Below, piece after piece: positions 60,301 to 64,000 of a DNA stretch of 64,000 bases. Position numbers and translations under genes: made by a program. This DNA comes from Botryotinia globosa (lineage: Eukaryota > Ascomycota > Leotiomycetes > Helotiales > Sclerotiniaceae). Under the pieces are notes generated by a model. It was not told the DNA's origin, made no database searches, and was given only the letters and a program-made list of their open reading frames with translations. The DNA is taken from positions 236,919 to 300,918 of the forward strand of contig RCSZ01000024.1 of the NCBI GenBank assembly GCA_014898425.1, read 5' to 3'. Numbering within the stretch: position 1 is the first letter of the stretch; the number at the start of each line of letters is the position of its first letter.

Positions 60301-61194
60301 ATATAAAGAATATTTATTAAAAAAATAGATTTTTTTAAAGAAAGTAGAAAAATAGATTACAATCTAAAGAATAATTTATATAATAACTTTATATAGTTTT
60401 AATGTATATAAGATTGGGGTATAACTTTAATTATTATTTCGAGGATTTTATTAATAATTAATATTAGTAATAACTTTAATTCTAAAAGGAGTAGTAATCT
60501 AGTTAAAAATACTTCAATTGGTTACTATCTCTTTTGACTTTAATTTAAAACTTTTCGAAAATCTAAAAAAAAAATTTAATAAAGATTCAATTGAATTATA
60601 TTTATTCGAAATTAGAATTTCGAAATCTTTTATATTGAGGTTTCTGTATTCAATTGAAATAATTCTAATTTTGAAGAGGTTGAAAAAAAACTATAGTAAT
60701 TTTTAAAGATAGAGGGGTAATGATCAATGAAAAAGTATTAAAAGTTACGAATTGGTTATTACCTTTTCTAATCTCAATTTAAGGCTTTTCGAAAATCTGA
60801 AAAAAGGAATTAATAAAAATTCAATTGAATTATATTTATTCGAAATTAGAATTTTGAAATCTTTTATTTTGAGATTTCTGTATTCAATTGAAATAACTCT
60901 AATTTTGAAAAGGTTGAAGAAAAGCTATAATAATTTTTGAAGGCAAAAGGATAGTGATTAGCAAAATGAATAAATTTGGTTATTATTTCTAATTCAATAT
61001 AAAATAAAAAATTTTATAAAATTTTATAAAAAAATAGAATTTATTTTCATTTATATATTGAATTTTAAAAAAAGATTTAAATTATCTTTTAAATTGATTG
61101 ATTTGTATTAGTTTTAGAAAAGCTTCAATTTGTATGATAATGATCAATCTAAAAGAGATATAGAGTAATTGAATCACATAATCGAAATTTTAAT

Positions 61195-61443
61195 ATTAAC
61201 CTAATACTAATAAAAAGAATACTAATAAAAAGAATAATAATAAAAAGAATAATAATAAGAAGAATAATAATAAGAAAAATAATAATGAGAAGAATAATAA
61301 TAAAAAGAATAATAATAAAAAGAATAATAATAAAAAGAATTATAATAAGAAAAATAAAAAGAATATAAATAAAAATATAAATAAGAATATAAATAAAAAT
61401 ATTAATAAGAAAAATAAGAATAAAAATACTAATAAGAAAAATA
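61195..61443. repeat. AATAAG-type microsatellite block 3
   Basis: This is the shortest block, with AATAATAATAAAAAG units. It ends directly at the next head module (CTAACTATTATTCC). Confidence 0.95.
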
Positions 61444-62454
61444 CTAACTATTATTCCAAGGATTTTATTAATGGTCAACACTAGTAGTAACCACAACCCT
61501 AAGAGGGGTAGTGATTCAGCCAAAAACGCTTCAATTGGTTATTACTTTTCCTGATTTTAATTTAAAGTTTTTCGAAAATCTGAAAAAAGAAATTAATAAA
61601 GATTCAATTGAATTTTCTATATATAAAATTAGAATTCGAAAAGCTTTTATATTAGATTTTCTATAGTGAATTGAAATAACCCTAATTTTGAAAAGGTTGA
61701 AAAAAAGTTATAGTAATTTTTAAAGACAGAGGAGTAATGACCAACGAAAAAGCATTAAAAGTTACAAATTGGTTATCACCTCTCCTAACCTCAATTTAAG
61801 ATTTTTCGAAAATCTGAAAAAAGAAATTAATAAAGATTCAATTGAATAATAATTATTCGAAATTAGAATTTCCAAATCTTTCATATTAAAGCTTTTATAT
61901 TGAATTGAAATAACCCTAATTTTGAAGAGATTGAAAAAGCTATAGTAATTTATGAAAAACAGGAGGATGGTGATCAACAAAAAAGTATTAAAAGTTACGA
62001 ATTGGTTACTACTTCTCCTAACTTTAATTTAAAGCTTTTTGAAAATCCAAAAAAAGGAATTAATAGAAATTCAATTGAATAATATTTATTCGAAATTAGA
62101 ATTCAAAAAGCTTTTATAATAAAGCTTTTATTTTGAATTGAAATAACCCTAATTTTGAAAAGATTGAAAAAAAAGCTATAGTAATTTTTGAAGGCAGGGG
62201 AGTGGTGATTAGCAAAATGAATAAATTTAATTATTACTTTTAATTCAATATAGAATAGAAAATTTAATAAAGTTTTATAAAGAATTAGGATTTATTTTTC
62301 TTTTTATATTGAATTCTAGAAATAGATTTAAATTATCTTTTAAATTGATCGATTTATATTAGTTTTAAAAAAGCTTCAATTTGTATAATAATAATCAATC
62401 GAAAAGAGGTATAGGATAGTTAAATCATATAATTGAAATTTCAATATTAATTTA

Positions 62455-63270
62455 ATATTAATAAAAAGAATATTAATAAGAAGAATATTAATAAAAAGAA
62501 TACTAATAAGCAGAATATAAATAAAAAAATTATTAATGAAAATAATATAAATTATAAGAATACTAATAAGAATATTAATAAGAATACAAATAAGAATACT
62601 AATTATAATTAAAATATAAATAAAAAGAATAAAAAGAATAAGAATAAGAAGAATAAGAAAAAGAATATAAAGAATATGAATAAGAAAAATAAGAATAAGA
62701 AGAAAAAGAATATAAAGAATATAAATAAAAAGAATAAAAAGAATAAAAAGAATAAGAATAATAAGGAAAAGAAAAATAATATTAATAAGAATATTAATAA
62801 TAATAATAATAATAAGAAAAAGAATAATAATAAGAAAATATAAAAAAAAGAAGAAAAATAATAATAATAATAATAATAAGAAGAAGAATAATGAAATGAA
62901 TATATAATACTAATATAAATAAGAATATTAATAAGAAAAATATTAATAAGAATAAGAATAAGAATACTAATAAAAAGAATACTAATAAGAAGAATACTAA
63001 TAAGAAGAATACTAATAAGAAGAATACTAATAAGAAGAATACTAATAAGAAAAATACTAATAAGAAGAATACTAATAAGAAAAATATTAGAAATAAAAAG
63101 AATATTAATAATAAAAAGAATATTAATAAAGAAAAGAAAAATAAAAAGAATATAAATAAAAAGAATATAAAAAAACAAATTATTAATAAAAATATTAATA
63201 AAAATATTAAAAAGAATAATAATAATAATAAAAAAAAGAAAAAAAAGAAAAATAAAAATAATAAAAATAA
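62455..63270. repeat. AATAAG-type microsatellite block 4
   Basis: It contains about nine ACTAATAAGAAGAAT units near 62960-63080. The 247-codon minus-strand open frame (62609-63352), rich in Phe, Leu and Ile, is an artefact of this tract. Confidence 0.95.
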
Positions 63271-64000
63271 TATTAATTATTATTCCGAGGATTTTTTTAA
63301 TAATTAATATTGATAATAACCTCAATCCTAAAAAAGATAGTGATCTAAACAAAAAGTTATCATTTGATTATTACTTTTTTATACTTCAATTTTAAGCTTT
63401 TTAGAAATCTAAAAAAAGAAATAAATAGAAATTCAATTGAATTTTTTTTATATAAATTCAGATTTTTGATATCTTCAATATTAATCGATCTATAAAGGTA
63501 ATCTTAAAGTTTAAGATTAAAAAGGTTTAAGAAAAATTATAATAATTTTCGAAATCAAAAAATAATAATCTACAAAATAAATAAAATTGATTATTACTTT
63601 TTTACACTTTAATTTTAGGTTTTTCAAAAATCTAAAAAAAGAAAAGAATAAAAAATCAATTGAATTTCTTATATATAAAATTAGATTTTTGATATATTCA
63701 ATAATAATAGATCTATAAAGTTAACTCTAAAACTTAATTTTGATAAGATTGAAAAAAAGCTATAATAATTTCGAAAATAGAAGGATAATAATCTATAAAA
63801 TAAATGAAATTAATTATTATCTCAAATTCAATAAAAAATAATAAATTAAATAAAGTTTTTTAATAATCTAAAGATTATTTTAATTAATATTTCGAATATT
63901 GAAAACAAATTTATATTATTTTTTAAATTAATCGTTTTATATTAATAATCCTAAAACTTGAATTTGAAAAATAATAAATAATAATAATCTAATAAAAAAA

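Larger units (their letters stand above)
53865..64000. repeat. Higher-order repeat array (head, 235-bp units, tail, microsatellite)
   Basis: The array repeats one plan. A head of about 100 bp starts CTAACTATTATTCCGAGGAT. Next come one to several units of about 235 bp beginning near CTTTAATTTAAGGCTTTTCG. A tail with AATAAATTTGATTATTATCT and a TTTAAATTGATCGATTTGTA block follows, then an AATAAG-type microsatellite. Heads lie near 53865, 53944, 54045, 54917, 55156, 55191, 57084, 57424, 58353, 60429, 61444 and 63271. Over 20 of the 235-bp units were seen, for example at 54140, 54375, 54610, 55025, 55300 and 55535. Copies differ mostly by transitions. The array runs off the window. No terminal structure marks it as a known element. 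Confidence 0.85.

Noticed and set aside
62609..63352. 247-codon minus-strand open frame rich in Phe, Leu and Ile, resembling a membrane protein
   Set aside because: It reads straight through the AATAAG-type microsatellite and into the next head module. The apparent membrane segments come from the repeated triplets.
1..64000. Mitochondrial DNA origin, considered because of the extreme AT content
   Set aside because: No mitochondrial genes, rRNA or tRNAs are seen. Nested nuclear LTR retrotransposons, spliceosomal-type introns and transition-biased decay point to a nuclear isochore.

Overview
The window is almost entirely very AT-rich, gene-poor DNA made of decayed transposons. It looks like an AT-rich isochore of a filamentous ascomycete (Pezizomycotina) shaped by repeat-induced point mutation (RIP). 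Related copies differ mainly by C-to-T and G-to-A changes. Reverse transcriptase motifs are still legible, but active-site Asp codons have become Asn and Trp/Gln codons have become stops. I cannot name the species. Most long open frames here are accidents of AT-rich sequence and are not annotated.

Layout. 1-5.7 kb: a Ty1/copia pol fragment, a 234-bp solo LTR with a perfect target duplication, a Ty3/gypsy integrase fragment, a miniature LTR element (TRIM-1) inserted in a gypsy LTR, and an 845-bp inverted-repeat element. A short interstitial telomere-like tract lies at 5.73 kb. 6.9-15.1 kb: an LTR with a TATA box, a 10-bp microsatellite, a solo TRIM LTR and TRIM-2 and TRIM-3. 15.5-20.4 kb: a copia gag remnant and two TA-flanked inverted-repeat elements (812 and 481 bp). 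20.9-23.7 kb: an unclassified repeat, family E. 24.1-31.9 kb: a full-length chromodomain-type gypsy (gypsy-A1). 32.6-35.0 kb: a truncated second copy broken by family D. 35.4-41.9 kb: a full-length second gypsy family (gypsy-B). 42.7-50.7 kb: a full-length copia on the minus strand. The copia and a Helitron-like 815-bp insertion (50.8-51.6 kb) both sit in a second copy of family E, and the first copy acts as an empty-site reference.

52.4-53.6 kb is the only stretch with ordinary base composition. It holds one multi-exon minus-strand gene of unknown function, possibly carrying one nonsense codon. From 53.87 kb to the window end is a higher-order repeat: about 100-bp head modules, runs of about 235-bp units, an AT-rich tail and long AATAAG-type microsatellites, repeated about four times.

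No tRNA or rRNA gene, CRISPR array or metabolic gene was recognised. Apart from the one gene, the content is selfish DNA, and its boundaries, target duplications and nesting order are the readable information. All alignments were made by eye, so endpoints without a stated target duplication are approximate.
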